64,000 bases of DNA from Carboxydothermus hydrogenoformans Z-2901 (GCF_000012865.1 NC_007503.1:2025001-2089000), one strand, 5' to 3'; counted from the first letter of the stretch, positions 1 through 7,933 are shown. Numbers and translations: made by a program. Notes: a model not told the origin generated them from the sequence alone.

Positions 1-326
1 TTGGTACTTTATCCTGGGTAATTAAACGGGTGGCCACCGATGCCGCTTCGGTGTTATCTGACTTATTGTCATACTTGATAATTTCGAGCTTTTTGCCGTT
101 TATGCCCCCGGCAGCATTGATTTCATCCAGGGCAAGGGTAAACCCGTTCAAGGCAGATTGACCAAAGGAAGCCACATTACCCGAAAGCTCTAAGTTTACA
201 CCAATCTTGATTACATCCTCACTTTTCTTTTCCCCGGTAGATTTAGTCCCACATGCCGACGTAAAAACTAACAAAAACGCCAGCAAGGAAACCAATAATA
301 AAGTTGTAAATCCTTTTCTCTTCATC
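1..326 (-). CDS. ABC transporter substrate-binding lipoprotein, branched-chain amino-acid type (partial)
   Basis: This is the N-terminal 108 codons of a periplasmic-type solute-binding protein; the rest lies beyond the window edge. The start at 326 (MKRKGF) follows a GGGAGG site by about 8 nt. A hydrophobic signal ends in a lipobox (FTSAC), so the protein should be lipid-anchored outside the membrane. The mature start (IKIGVNLELSGNVASFGQSA, then LDEINAAGGINGKKLEII) is typical of the LivK/Leu-Ile-Val-binding family. The ligand cannot be read from this part; amino acids, amides or aromatic acids are possible. The permease and ATPase partners would be expected at lower coordinates outside the window. 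Confidence 0.85.
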
Positions 327-507
327 TTCCATCCTCCCGTAAACTTTTATATATTTAAAAAAACAAACAACAAGCCTATCTTGCTCCTACCATCCCTCCA
401 TTCTTCAAAATTTATTTAATTTTAAAAATAATTTTAGCTTATAACATAATTTTCTGTCCAGTATTTGCAAGAAGTATACATAATACCCGAAACATCTTCG
501 AGTTTAT

Positions 508-1698
508 CTATTCATACCTCAAAGCTTCAATGGGATCAAGTTTAGCTGCCTTATTGGCAGGATATATACCAAATACCACTCCTACCAGCGTCGAGAAAAA
601 TACGGCCAAAACCATGCTCCACCAGCTCACAATAAACGGCCAGCCGGCAATTTTTGCCACAACAAAAGCAATTATCACCCCCAGGATTAATCCAATAATC
701 CCGCCAAGCAAACATAAAAGGAGCGCTTCAATTAGAAATTGGATTAATATATCCCGTCTTTTGGCTCCAATGGCTTTGCGTATCCCAATTTCCTTGGTTC
801 GCTCCGTTACCGATACTAACATGATATTCATAACCCCAATTCCGCCAACAAATAAGGAAATCCCGGCAATAGAGCTTATGATAAGGGTAACTAATCCCAG
901 CACTTTATTGGCCACCTGCAGCTGTTCTTCCATGTTAAATCCTTCGTATAAATCTTCCGTTCGGTGGCGTTTATTTAATATGCGCTTGGTTTGTTCAATA
1001 GCTTCCTTAACCTTATCGGCCGATACCGCTTCCCCTTCTAACTGATCTACCCTGGTAGTATTAAAAAGCCGCTGCCAGGAAGTAAGCGGGAGATATATCC
1101 GGTAATTGGGCATTCCCATATTAAAGCTTAAGGTTTCGGTTTTAGAAACACCCACCACGGTAAAAGGTAAACCTCTGATTTTAATGGTTTTTCCGGTAGC
1201 ATCCGCGGTACCAAAAAGTTCTTTTGCTCCTTTTTCATCAATTACGGCTACTTTGCGAAAATACTTAACATCTTCCTCAATTAAAAATCTACCGTTAACT
1301 AACTGAATATTCCGCACCTCTTTATACTCGGGAATCGTCCCCACCACAATTAAGTCAATTTTTTTGCTGCCAGAAGCTCCTTTGGCCATATCATAGCCGG
1401 AAGGAACTATTCTTTTCACTGCCGGGGCCCCCGCTTCTACCGCGCGGACGTCATCTAACGACAAACGTTGATCCGGACGCAAGGTTTCCTGGCCAATGGT
1501 TTTGGCGTACATGAAAAACAGGTTGGAACCAATACTTTTCATCTGCCCGAGAGTTGCTTCTTTCCCCCCCTGACCGATGGACAGCACCGCCACCACCGCC
1601 ATCACACCAATAATTACCCCAAGGGCAGTTAAAAAAGAGCGCATTTTGTTGGCCCATAGGGAAGAAAGCGCAACCCTTAAACTCTCTTTAAGCTCCAA
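508..1698 (-). CDS. MacB-like ABC transporter permease
   Basis: This is a 396-residue permease of the MacB/FtsX class. A short cytoplasmic start and first membrane helix (about residues 20-42, with the typical ALGVIIGV stretch) are followed by an extracellular MacB_PCD domain (about 45-265). A C-terminal FtsX domain has three helices and the signature TERTKEIGIRKAIGAKRRDI, ending LDPIEALRYE. It works as a dimer with the ATPase at 1688-2386 and the adaptor at 2383-3420, exporting a substrate or transmitting force across the membrane. Its start overlaps the ATPase gene by 11 nt, indicating translational coupling. The substrate is not evident; antimicrobial peptide or drug export is common for the family. 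Confidence 0.9.
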   Translation of the reverse strand: MELKESLRVALSSLWANKMRSFLTALGVIIGVMAVVAVLSIGQGGKEATLGQMKSIGSNLFFMYAKTIGQETLRPDQRLSLDDVRAVEAGAPAVKRIVPSGYDMAKGASGSKKIDLIVVGTIPEYKEVRNIQLVNGRFLIEEDVKYFRKVAVIDEKGAKELFGTADATGKTIKIRGLPFTVVGVSKTETLSFNMGMPNYRIYLPLTSWQRLFNTTRVDQLEGEAVSADKVKEAIEQTKRILNKRHRTEDLYEGFNMEEQLQVANKVLGLVTLIISSIAGISLFVGGIGVMNIMLVSVTERTKEIGIRKAIGAKRRDILIQFLIEALLLCLLGGIIGLILGVIIAFVVAKIAGWPFIVSWWSMVLAVFFSTLVGVVFGIYPANKAAKLDPIEALRYE

Positions 1699-2386
1699 CG
1701 CCTTGCCCCCTCTCTATTGCCCGGTCTTCGACAATTTCGCCATCACGAATTCTAATTAACCTTTTAGCAAAGGAAGCCACATCCGGTTCGTGGGTGACCA
1801 AAATAATTGTTACCCCTTCCTGGTTTAAGCCGGTTAAAATATTCATAATTTCCGTACTGGATTTAGTATCTAAGTTTCCCGTTGGTTCATCGGCTAAAAT
1901 TAATAAAGGATTGGTAACTAACGCCCGGGCAATGGCCACCCTTTGACGCTCACCGCCGGAGATTTCATTGGGCTTATGCTCTAAACGATGGGAAAGTCCA
2001 ACCTTTCTTAGAGCTTCAATTGCTTTTTCTTTCCTTATTCCAGGTTTTACTCCTTGATAGAGAAGAGGTAGTTCGACATTTTTTAAGACGTTTTCCCGCG
2101 GCAGAAGATAAAAGTTTTGAAACACAAAGCCAATTTTTCGGTTTCGGATTTCCGCCAGCTCATTATCGGATAGACTTCCTACATCTACCCCGTCTAAATA
2201 GTATTTTCCGCTATCCGGACGGTCCAAGCACCCCAGAATATTCATTAAGGTAGATTTACCCGAACCCGACGGTCCCATGATGGCCACAAACTCGCCTGCG
2301 CTTACGGTAAAGTTAATGTTTTTTAAAACTTCTACCCGATTTTTACCGAGAAGATAGCCTTTGGTTAAGTTTTCGACCCGAATCAT
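1688..2386 (-). CDS. ABC transporter ATP-binding protein, MacB/LolD type
   Basis: This is a 232-residue ATPase of the LolD/MacB subfamily. It has Walker A GPSGSGKST near residue 40, a signature loop ISGGERQR (the usual L of LSGG is I), Walker B LLILADEPTGNLD and the switch histidine in ILVTHE. It would energise the FtsX-type permease encoded just downstream. It overlaps that permease by 11 nt and the upstream adaptor gene by 4 nt, so the three form one translational unit. The length is normal and all catalytic motifs are intact. Confidence 0.93.
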   Translation of the reverse strand: MIRVENLTKGYLLGKNRVEVLKNINFTVSAGEFVAIMGPSGSGKSTLMNILGCLDRPDSGKYYLDGVDVGSLSDNELAEIRNRKIGFVFQNFYLLPRENVLKNVELPLLYQGVKPGIRKEKAIEALRKVGLSHRLEHKPNEISGGERQRVAIARALVTNPLLILADEPTGNLDTKSSTEIMNILTGLNQEGVTIILVTHEPDVASFAKRLIRIRDGEIVEDRAIERGQGVGA

Positions 2387-3420
2387 TTAACTTTCACCTT
2401 ATCCCCATCTTTTAGCTCAGCCGGCGGGTTTACAACTACCAGGTCACCTTTTTTGACTCCGGATAAAACTTGGGCTTTTAAATCATCGCTAAGCCCCAGC
2501 TTTACTTCTTGAAGTTTTACCTTATCTCCCACCACTATAAACACATATTTCTTCGTATCCCTCTCCACGATTGTTTCTAAGGGAAGGGTTAAAACTCCGT
2601 TTTTCCGCCCCGCTTCGATTTTTAAGTCTACTTTATAGCCTGGCTTTAGCCCTGTAATATCCCCGGTGATTTTACCGTTAAACCCTACTTTAATCTCTTC
2701 CCCCTGGGCCGATACCGTCTTTACCGCCTGCGGTTCTACCGTTTCAATTATCCCGGTATACTCCCGCTCCAAACCTTCCGCTTGGGCAGTAAATTTTTGC
2801 CCCGGGGAAATTAAGGCAGCATCAAATTGGTTTACCCTTCCTTTTACCTTAAAACCTGATAAATCCCCCACCACAATTACCGGAACACCAGGATTGGCGG
2901 TTTGTCCCGCTTCCACATTTACCGCTAAGACTACCCCCGAAAGCTTAGTTTTAAGCTGGGTCTGGGCAATTTTCTCCTTTAACATCTCTACCCGATCGCG
3001 GGCCGACTTTAGCTGGACTTCCAAGCTTTTGGTAGAGGTTTGGTTCATCCCCGGAAGTTTTTCTGCTTTTTTGGCATCACTTAGCTGGACTTCAAGTAAT
3101 TCTACCTGGTTTTCGGCTTCTTTTAACTGATTTTTTAACTCAGTATCGTCAAGTTTTAAAACCACCTGCCCCGCCTTTACCTTTTGCCCAGGTTTTACCA
3201 GGACCTCTTTTACCGTGCCCGGTGTATAAACATAGATGTTTTCCGTTGTTTTAGGTTCAATCGTACCTTCAGCAAAAGCATATTTGACAATATCCCCTTC
3301 GGCTACCTTGGTAGTCTTAACGGCTATTCCCGGATTTTTTTTAATTTTAACAACATTTAAGCCTGCAACCCCGCCAATAAACAAGACGATTACAACTATA
3401 GCTAATATTTTTTTCTTCAT
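2383..3420 (-). CDS. MacA/HlyD-family efflux adaptor (membrane fusion protein)
   Basis: The adaptor has about 345 residues. A single N-terminal membrane anchor is followed by a lipoyl/biotinyl-like half (TPGTVKEVLVKPGQKVKAGQ), a coiled-coil hairpin rich in E, Q and K (about residues 95-150), the second lipoyl half and beta-barrel domains. In a Gram-positive cell it sits on the outer face and contacts the MacB-like permease. I chose the ATG at 3420 (MKKKILAIVV); a TTG at 3447 would add nine residues that overlap a palindrome at the insertion-element border. Its native upstream region appears to have been replaced by the element at about 3447-5010, so expression may now depend on sequence at that edge. 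Confidence 0.88.
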   Translation of the reverse strand: MKKKILAIVVIVLFIGGVAGLNVVKIKKNPGIAVKTTKVAEGDIVKYAFAEGTIEPKTTENIYVYTPGTVKEVLVKPGQKVKAGQVVLKLDDTELKNQLKEAENQVELLEVQLSDAKKAEKLPGMNQTSTKSLEVQLKSARDRVEMLKEKIAQTQLKTKLSGVVLAVNVEAGQTANPGVPVIVVGDLSGFKVKGRVNQFDAALISPGQKFTAQAEGLEREYTGIIETVEPQAVKTVSAQGEEIKVGFNGKITGDITGLKPGYKVDLKIEAGRKNGVLTLPLETIVERDTKKYVFIVVGDKVKLQEVKLGLSDDLKAQVLSGVKKGDLVVVNPPAELKDGDKVKVK

Positions 3421-3446
3421 AACGCCCTGGTCATCCAAACTGTGCA

Positions 3447-3600
3447 AAACTGCATCAGTTTAGAAGGTTGGGGTATTTGTTGTCCGCCTTTCAGACTGTC
3501 CCAGCCCCAACTGGCGGTATTTGGGACAGCCATAGCCCCTGCCCCAAGAAGCAGGAACTGGCCGTGGCCTTTCAGCCACCTTCTCCCATACCGCTTACGA
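3447..3600 (-). ncRNA. Candidate guide-type (omega/reRNA-like) region at the 3' end of the tnpB-like gene
   Basis: The last codons of the tnpB-like gene and about 120 nt after its stop contain several closely spaced stems. They are GTGGC/GCCAC (3564-3568 with 3575-3579), CCTGC/GCAGG (3538-3542 with 3551-3555), CTGTCCCA/TGGGACAG (3496-3503 with 3522-3529) and AAACTG/CAGTTT (3447-3452 with 3456-3461). Active TnpB nucleases use an RNA from exactly this position, overlapping the gene end and reaching the element's right border. The stems are seen in the sequence; the RNA role is inference. Confidence 0.3.
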
Positions 3601-4942
3601 GCATCCTCTTCAGCGGTGACAGGTCACGATATAATGGCCTGTCCAGGAGAGCTCCGGTCAGGAGGGCTACCCGCAAAACTCGCCACGGTTTGTACGGTAA
3701 GGTTTTCCCCTTTACCGCAGTACCTTCATTCCTTCCTTCGGTTAATGTAGATACCGACCGTGACTCGCTTTGCAGGCTTTTCAAAAGCTCTCTATACTTC
3801 AAGGGAATTTTCTCCCTTAAAGCCAACCCTCTTCGGGCTATCACATAGGCTGCTGCTGTATCTTTGGTTAAATTAAACTGCGGTGCATACTTTAACATTC
3901 CTATCACGCTTGTATAAGCCGGACTTACTTCTCTTATGGCTACCCCGTACCTTTTGGCAAGTATCTTTATTCTGGCAATAAGCTTTCTATAGCTAAAACC
4001 GTGCTTTACCCTTCTGGATTTTCTTCCCTTGTAATCTCCCCGGTAGCCTTTGTCTTTTATCGCTAACTTTTCCATTACAATGCCTTTGTTTTTCTTAAGG
4101 GCTAATTTTACAATTTCGTTGGCGTACACCCACGCAAAGTAATCCCTTTTCTCTTTTCTCCCGTCCCAGAGATGCGGTGTGGGGATTTCTCCTAAGCTTT
4201 CTAAATTGCCATCTTTCTTTATTTCAGCCCAGGCGATGTGGGATGGAAAAGCATTTAAGTCTATCCCGATAGCTCCATGGCTGAAATCTATCGATACATC
4301 AGGAAGGTCTTCTTCAAAAGAAATGTAAGCATAGTATTTATTGTTTTTCCTCTGCAGACGAACGCTGTAAGGACAGGAATTTAGCATTGCTTCTGCAAAC
4401 TTTCTCCATTTCTTATGAGAACTTTTAAGCTGGATAAACAGCCATTTCCTGTTGCCTGTATTTATCCTTAGAAAAAATTGACCTTTTTCTTCGATAACTC
4501 TTAAATTTAAGTTCCCCTGTTTGGTTTTATCCCCTCTGGAGAAAAGAGTTCCTTTGCGTTTATCTTCCCACTCTTTTTTGTACTTTTGCCTTTGCTTACT
4601 GCTTAAATGCTTGCTTTTTAGTCTATAAAACAACACTTTCCCGCCAAAGATAACCTTGCGTGGGTTTTCTCCAAGTTCTCTGATACTTTGTAAAATTTCG
4701 TTAGCTTCAAGTATAGCATCGTCTGCATATCTGGAATTCAATCCAAAGAGGCTTTGCAGTTCTTTCTTCAGTTCTTTTCGGGCTTTTCCTTCAAGCAGGC
4801 GGTTATAGGCATATCTCTTGCAGGAGTTCCACTTTCGCATTAAGTTATCTACTACCTCTTTCTCCTCTGCCCTTGGAAATAACCGTGCCTGTATTGTTAT
4901 GACTTGCTTCACGGCTTTCACCACACTTACGATTTTGTACAA
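3572..4942 (-). CDS. TnpB-like RuvC-fold protein lacking the usual zinc finger
   Basis: This 456-residue protein of the IS605 OrfB/TnpB superfamily keeps the RuvC acidic triad. D228 is in GIDLNAFPS, E291 in GIVMEKLAIKD and D361 in LTKDTAAAYV. Canonical TnpB has a CxxC...CxxC zinc ribbon between the second and third RuvC motifs. Here only about 20 residues (SPAYTSVIGMLKYAPQFN) separate the conserved SPAYTS motif from D361 and they contain no cysteine. The C-terminus has an extra basic tail of about 70 residues (WRVLRVALLTG, LYRDLSPLKR). Such TnpB-related proteins are annotated as transposases but are better seen as RNA-guided nuclease relatives. The start is TTG at 4942, with AAGGGA about 11 nt upstream. 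The gene is not visibly broken. Confidence 0.8.
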   Translation of the reverse strand: MYKIVSVVKAVKQVITIQARLFPRAEEKEVVDNLMRKWNSCKRYAYNRLLEGKARKELKKELQSLFGLNSRYADDAILEANEILQSIRELGENPRKVIFGGKVLFYRLKSKHLSSKQRQKYKKEWEDKRKGTLFSRGDKTKQGNLNLRVIEEKGQFFLRINTGNRKWLFIQLKSSHKKWRKFAEAMLNSCPYSVRLQRKNNKYYAYISFEEDLPDVSIDFSHGAIGIDLNAFPSHIAWAEIKKDGNLESLGEIPTPHLWDGRKEKRDYFAWVYANEIVKLALKKNKGIVMEKLAIKDKGYRGDYKGRKSRRVKHGFSYRKLIARIKILAKRYGVAIREVSPAYTSVIGMLKYAPQFNLTKDTAAAYVIARRGLALREKIPLKYRELLKSLQSESRSVSTLTEGRNEGTAVKGKTLPYKPWRVLRVALLTGALLDRPLYRDLSPLKRMLVSGMGEGG

Positions 4943-5014
4943 TTAAACTTTATCCCTTGCTGAGTAAGTATTATTGCACTATTCTGCATTGTTTGTCTTA
5001 ACTGTTGCTGCCTC

Positions 5015-5680
5015 CTAAGCCATTTTCTGTAAACTTTGTCCGCCAAAAAACGCGCTTATAATTGAAATTAAAATAAAAATTATTAACCAAAAAGCGATGC
5101 TTTTTTTAGTATCGGTATTAAAAGCTTTCCCGTAACCATAGCCTAACAATACTATACCCCAAAGGGTAAAAAAGTCAATTTTAGACAGAAATATGTGGAT
5201 AAAATCCATCTTTACTTCTCCCGGCAAAAGTAATAAAAACGAAGTTTTTACATCAAGATAATTTTCAGGCTTCATATAGTAAACAAGTCCGTTCCGGATA
5301 ATATTCCCCAATAAAATCGGTACCCAGCTTAAAACCGCAATTTTTAAATAAAGCCCCATTTTCCCTTCTACTCCCGCAAACTGGGAGTATAAAGATAAAA
5401 CCAGCCCAATTAAAAGCCAGATAAGAAACGGTGTTATTCCAGCTCCAATTAACCCGCTAATCTTTGCCCCTTGAAGGGCGACGGTAAGTTGTTCCGGCGG
5501 TATTTTATCTACTAACATTTTTTTCATGGTTTCAAGCATAACTGGCATGCTAAGCCATGCCGCAAACACATTTAACACTGCAATGATAATTCCGCTTAAC
5601 CAAAAATTTGTTTTCTGCCATTCTTCCTGAAAAACTTCTCCGGGAGCATAAATGACTTTAATTAAATTAGTTAAGCCCAT
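5015..5680 (-). CDS. Yip1-family integral membrane protein
   Basis: This 221-residue protein has about five membrane helices and a Yip1-domain layout: an amphipathic N-terminus (YAPGEVFQEEWQ), a helix at about 28-50, then helices near 75-98, 110-130, 168-186 and 193-213. A GGAGG site lies 6 nt before the ATG. Yip1-like proteins often sit next to MacA/MacB-type exporters in Firmicutes, and the same orientation here suggests it was the first gene of that operon before the TnpB element landed behind it. The molecular function is unknown. Confidence 0.75.
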   Translation of the reverse strand: MGLTNLIKVIYAPGEVFQEEWQKTNFWLSGIIIAVLNVFAAWLSMPVMLETMKKMLVDKIPPEQLTVALQGAKISGLIGAGITPFLIWLLIGLVLSLYSQFAGVEGKMGLYLKIAVLSWVPILLGNIIRNGLVYYMKPENYLDVKTSFLLLLPGEVKMDFIHIFLSKIDFFTLWGIVLLGYGYGKAFNTDTKKSIAFWLIIFILISIISAFFGGQSLQKMA

Positions 5681-5786
5681 ATTCCTCCACTCCTTTGCTT
5701 TTAACTTTTCCTTTTTTCCTTAAAGGTCTTTTACCATACCCTGGGGTTTTCTAAAGGCCAATTACCACCTCCTATCCTGTCATAAT

Positions 5787-5933
5787 CTATAAGCTATGTC
5801 TTCGTTTTACGAAAAACCCGGTCATAGCCACCCCCAAAATTCCCGCAACAACAACTCCTAAAACAGCCCCCGGCCAAGGAGTTAAACTAACAATAAAATA
5901 AAAAGCAACTAAAATCCCTCCCCATGGCCCCAT
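5787..5933 (-). CDS. Short membrane-protein ORF, possibly the tail of a deleted gene
   Basis: A 48-codon ORF (start MGPWGGILVAFYFIV, end GFFVKRRHSL) encodes two hydrophobic stretches and a basic C-terminus. It begins inside the Walker A region of the truncated ABC ATPase fragment but in another frame, with GGAG just upstream of the ATG. It looks like the C-terminal end of a larger membrane protein joined to the ATPase remnant by a deletion, though it might be translated by itself. I do not recognise the family. Confidence 0.4.
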   Translation of the reverse strand: MGPWGGILVAFYFIVSLTPWPGAVLGVVVAGILGVAMTGFFVKRRHSL

Positions 5934-6039
5934 TAGCTCCAAGAAAGCCAAAAATCTCCCCGGGATACACCTCCAAGTTTAAATCCAAAACCACCGGGTA
6001 ATCACCGTAATATTTGGTTAAATGTTTAATTTCCAGAAT
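5926..6039 (-). pseudogene. N-terminal fragment of an ABC transporter ATP-binding protein
   Basis: Directly after the stop of the gene at 6052-6717, and in the same frame, codons read EIKHLTKYYGDYPVVLDL, then NLEVYPGEIFGFLGANGA. This is the first strand, the A-loop tyrosine region and the beginning of Walker A of an ABC ATPase. The match stops inside Walker A (GANGA, then MGRDFS instead of GKTT) and the frame soon ends at a TAG. No ATG opens it; CTG or ATT would be needed. Everything after Walker A is gone, so this is a deletion remnant. Confidence 0.75.
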
Positions 6040-6051
6040 TGGGGTTTTATT

Positions 6052-6717
6052 TTATTTAAGATTTGGAGTTATAAGAAATATTATTTGCCGGGTTTTATCC
6101 TGGACGGATTTAAGCGTATCCTGGCGGGACTTAATTTGGTCTAATTCTTTCTCCGGGCGGACAATCTTTGTAATGGTTTCTAAAAACCGTTCCGGTTCAT
6201 CGGCGTTAATTAAAATTTCTCGGACAAACCCCCGCCGGCTTTTATCAGGACCAGAAGATGGGGCTTTAACCATAATTGGCTCCGAAAGGTTTAATTGGAT
6301 GACATCACTATTGCGTGAAAGACAATACAGCCGCTCACCTTCCCGGTAAACACTTACATTTAATAAATCTCCCTGAGGAGCTGAAGCCAAAGATACCGCC
6401 CTAGCCTCCATCACCAACGAAAGCGGCAAACGGCATTTAAACCTCGGACCCAGACAAATAATAAGTTCATCAGGAGTTAAAACATGCGCCGACCCAAGCA
6501 TTAGACGGTTTAAGTTTGAAACATAAAGATATAACGCTAGCATTAGAGCAAGTACCAGGTAAAATAGCCAATTTTTAGTCATCATCATATAAATAGCAAT
6601 TCCCACTATTAAAATTTCCACAGTCACTATCACCTGTAAGGCCCATACGAACTGTCTTAATTGGTGACTCTTTTTGGTATTAGTAAAGACTTTTTTATTT
6701 TCATTATCCGGCAACAT
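6052..6717 (-). CDS. Two-helix membrane protein with a cytoplasmic domain, unknown function
   Basis: This 221-residue protein is not one I recognise. Residues about 20-45 and 48-68 form two membrane helices. The rest (about 75-195) is soluble and beta-rich, reminiscent of bacterial PH-like domains (LTPDELIICLGPRFKCRLPL), and is followed by a charged helix at about 188-210. The start ATG at 6717 has only a weak GGTGGTG site. It directly precedes the ABC ATPase remnant, so it may once have belonged to an ABC transporter operon. Confidence 0.6.
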   Translation of the reverse strand: MLPDNENKKVFTNTKKSHQLRQFVWALQVIVTVEILIVGIAIYMMMTKNWLFYLVLALMLALYLYVSNLNRLMLGSAHVLTPDELIICLGPRFKCRLPLSLVMEARAVSLASAPQGDLLNVSVYREGERLYCLSRNSDVIQLNLSEPIMVKAPSSGPDKSRRGFVREILINADEPERFLETITKIVRPEKELDQIKSRQDTLKSVQDKTRQIIFLITPNLK

Positions 6718-6782
6718 AACACCACCAATTACTTTTTTCCACCTTTTATAATAAATTCCTTTAACTTTAAATAATTTTTAAC

Positions 6783-7046
6783 TTAGTTATTTTTTGTAAA
6801 CGGCGGTCCAGCCAAACCCAGGGGAAAACCTACAGCGATAGCAGTACCAATGCCTGTTTGAGTAATTTTAGGGGATTGAAAAAATAAAAAGTCTACTATA
6901 CCTATTACAATTAAAACGATAACAGGTAGCATAAATCCTACTGATAGCCTTTTTCTTTCTGGAATCACCGGTCTTAAGCGATATCCGATTAAGTACGCAA
7001 CAGGAGTAATTATTAAAGAAACAAAAACCAATAACAGGTAATTCAC
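6783..7046 (-). CDS. Small hydrophobic membrane protein, unknown
   Basis: This 87-residue protein starts at GTG with GGGGGA upstream. Two or three membrane helices are visible (about 3-22, 38-55 and possibly 62-80), separated by a short basic loop (RLRPVIPERKRL). The C-terminus is GLAGPPFTKNN. No family is recognised. It lies between an unknown membrane gene and decayed sequence and may be part of the same eroding block. Confidence 0.5.
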   Translation of the reverse strand: MNYLLLVFVSLIITPVAYLIGYRLRPVIPERKRLSVGFMLPVIVLIVIGIVDFLFFQSPKITQTGIGTAIAVGFPLGLAGPPFTKNN

Positions 7047-7217
7047 CTGAATTCCCCCTGTATTAGTTCCCTTTAAGAAAGCTATAACCGCGAAACCATT
7101 AACACAATTAACGGCTTTACCGCTGGCTATAAAATAGCCGCCAGGAACATAAGAAATCCTGCAGCCTTACAGACAACAAAAAAATTATGTCATAAAAGGC
7201 CAAATGAAAATGGTTTT

Positions 7218-7265
7218 TTATGGCTCATAGATCATCTTCCTGGTCATACCGCCATCAATTAATAG
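7218..7265 (-). pseudogene. C-terminal tail of a short-chain dehydrogenase (remnant)
   Basis: Fifteen codons followed by TAA read LLIDGGMTRKMIYEP. This closely matches the extreme C-terminus of many classical short-chain dehydrogenase/reductases (consensus ...DGGMTRKMIY...), where it forms part of the subunit interface. No upstream SDR sequence remains; the preceding bases belong to the neighbouring lipoprotein gene. It cannot be functional. The rest of the 7047-7273 gap holds one short palindrome (GGCTAT-AAA-ATAGCC, about 7133-7147) and nothing else I can interpret. Confidence 0.65.
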
Positions 7266-7273
7266 GTTTTTTC

Positions 7274-7856
7274 TTACTGCGCCGCAAGCCAATCTACTTT
7301 CCAAACCCCATTGACCTTTACAACCCGCCAATATCTATTTTCGAAAGTTACAGTATGCCCACTCTTAAATCTATGAGTGTCGGAAACTTTAACAAAGGCC
7401 ATCCTTGCATCTTTTATTTCAAAACTGCCAATTTTATAGTTAATAAGCCTTGCATTATCCAAAGCTCTTTTAAAGTCAGCATAAGATACTTCAGGTGGTA
7501 CGTTCAGCAACCGGTATGCTTTTTGCCAATCACCTCGAAGTTCAGCTTCCAGATAAGCCTTTACTGCATCTACCGGAGTATTTTTATTGATATCATATAC
7601 GGAAATTTCCTTAATTTGCTTTTTAAGCAGTTTAATCTCATCAAGATATTGATAATATGCGTCATATAAAAGACTTTCGACATTACTTAAACGTAACTCC
7701 AAATTAAAAAATTTCTTTTTCAATGGTCTCAAGTCTGCGCATTTCATCATTTTGATTATTTTTACAACCGGTTAATGATAATAAAGCTAATATTAAAAAA
7801 AATGTAATTATTATTTTAAATTTAGTTTTTTTCCGTCTAATAATTTTATTATTCAC
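7274..7856 (-). pseudogene. Lipoprotein gene with a single-base frameshift
   Basis: Two overlapping frames make one protein when a single base is removed from the A6 run at 7706-7711. The first frame (GTG at 7856, with GGGAGG upstream) gives a signal peptide with lipobox LTGC and a coiled-coil start (RRLETIEKEIF), then stops at once. The other frame continues the coil (NLELRLSNVESLLYDAYYQYL) and then a domain of about 110 residues ending WKVDWLAAQ. That domain resembles the compact cone-shaped DUF4878/NTF2-like modules found after lipoprotein signals (AYLEAELRGDWQKAYRLL). Either the gene is broken in this strain, translation shifts frame, or the base is a sequencing error. Confidence 0.7.
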
Positions 7857-7933
7857 ATCAAAATAGCCCTCCCTTTTTATAATCAAACTTTTCGGTATTT
7901 CCTACCCCAGGGCAATTTTAAATTTACTTTTCC

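Larger units (their letters stand above)
3447..5010 (-). mobile_element. IS200/IS605-superfamily element carrying only a TnpB-like gene
   Basis: The segment between the adaptor gene and the Yip1 gene holds a single TnpB-like gene with non-coding flanks and no TnpA (Y1 transposase) gene. This is the layout of IS1341-type or stand-alone tnpB elements, which would need TnpA supplied in trans. The borders are approximate. On the left, a palindrome AAACTG-CAT-CAGTTT lies at 3447-3461 and a stem CTGTCCCA/TGGGACAG pairs 3496-3503 with 3522-3529. On the right, the element must end before the Yip1 stop codon at 5015. No terminal inverted repeats are evident, as expected for this superfamily. Confidence 0.6.

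Noticed and set aside
2383-3447. TTG start at 3447 for the MacA-like adaptor
   Set aside because: The extra nine codons overlap the element-border palindrome and precede a normal signal-anchor start at ATG 3420.
3468-3848. Plus-strand ORFs across the end of the tnpB-like gene
   Set aside because: They lie opposite the coding strand, start in the structured 3' region and have no ribosome site or recognisable domain.
5700-5770. 13-codon ORF with TTG start after GGAGGTGG upstream of the Yip1 gene
   Set aside because: Too short, no homology, and more likely part of the decayed sequence before the Yip1 ribosome site.
7133-7147. Palindrome GGCTAT-AAA-ATAGCC
   Set aside because: No T run, promoter or gene end is associated with it and the loop is very short; nothing further can be claimed.
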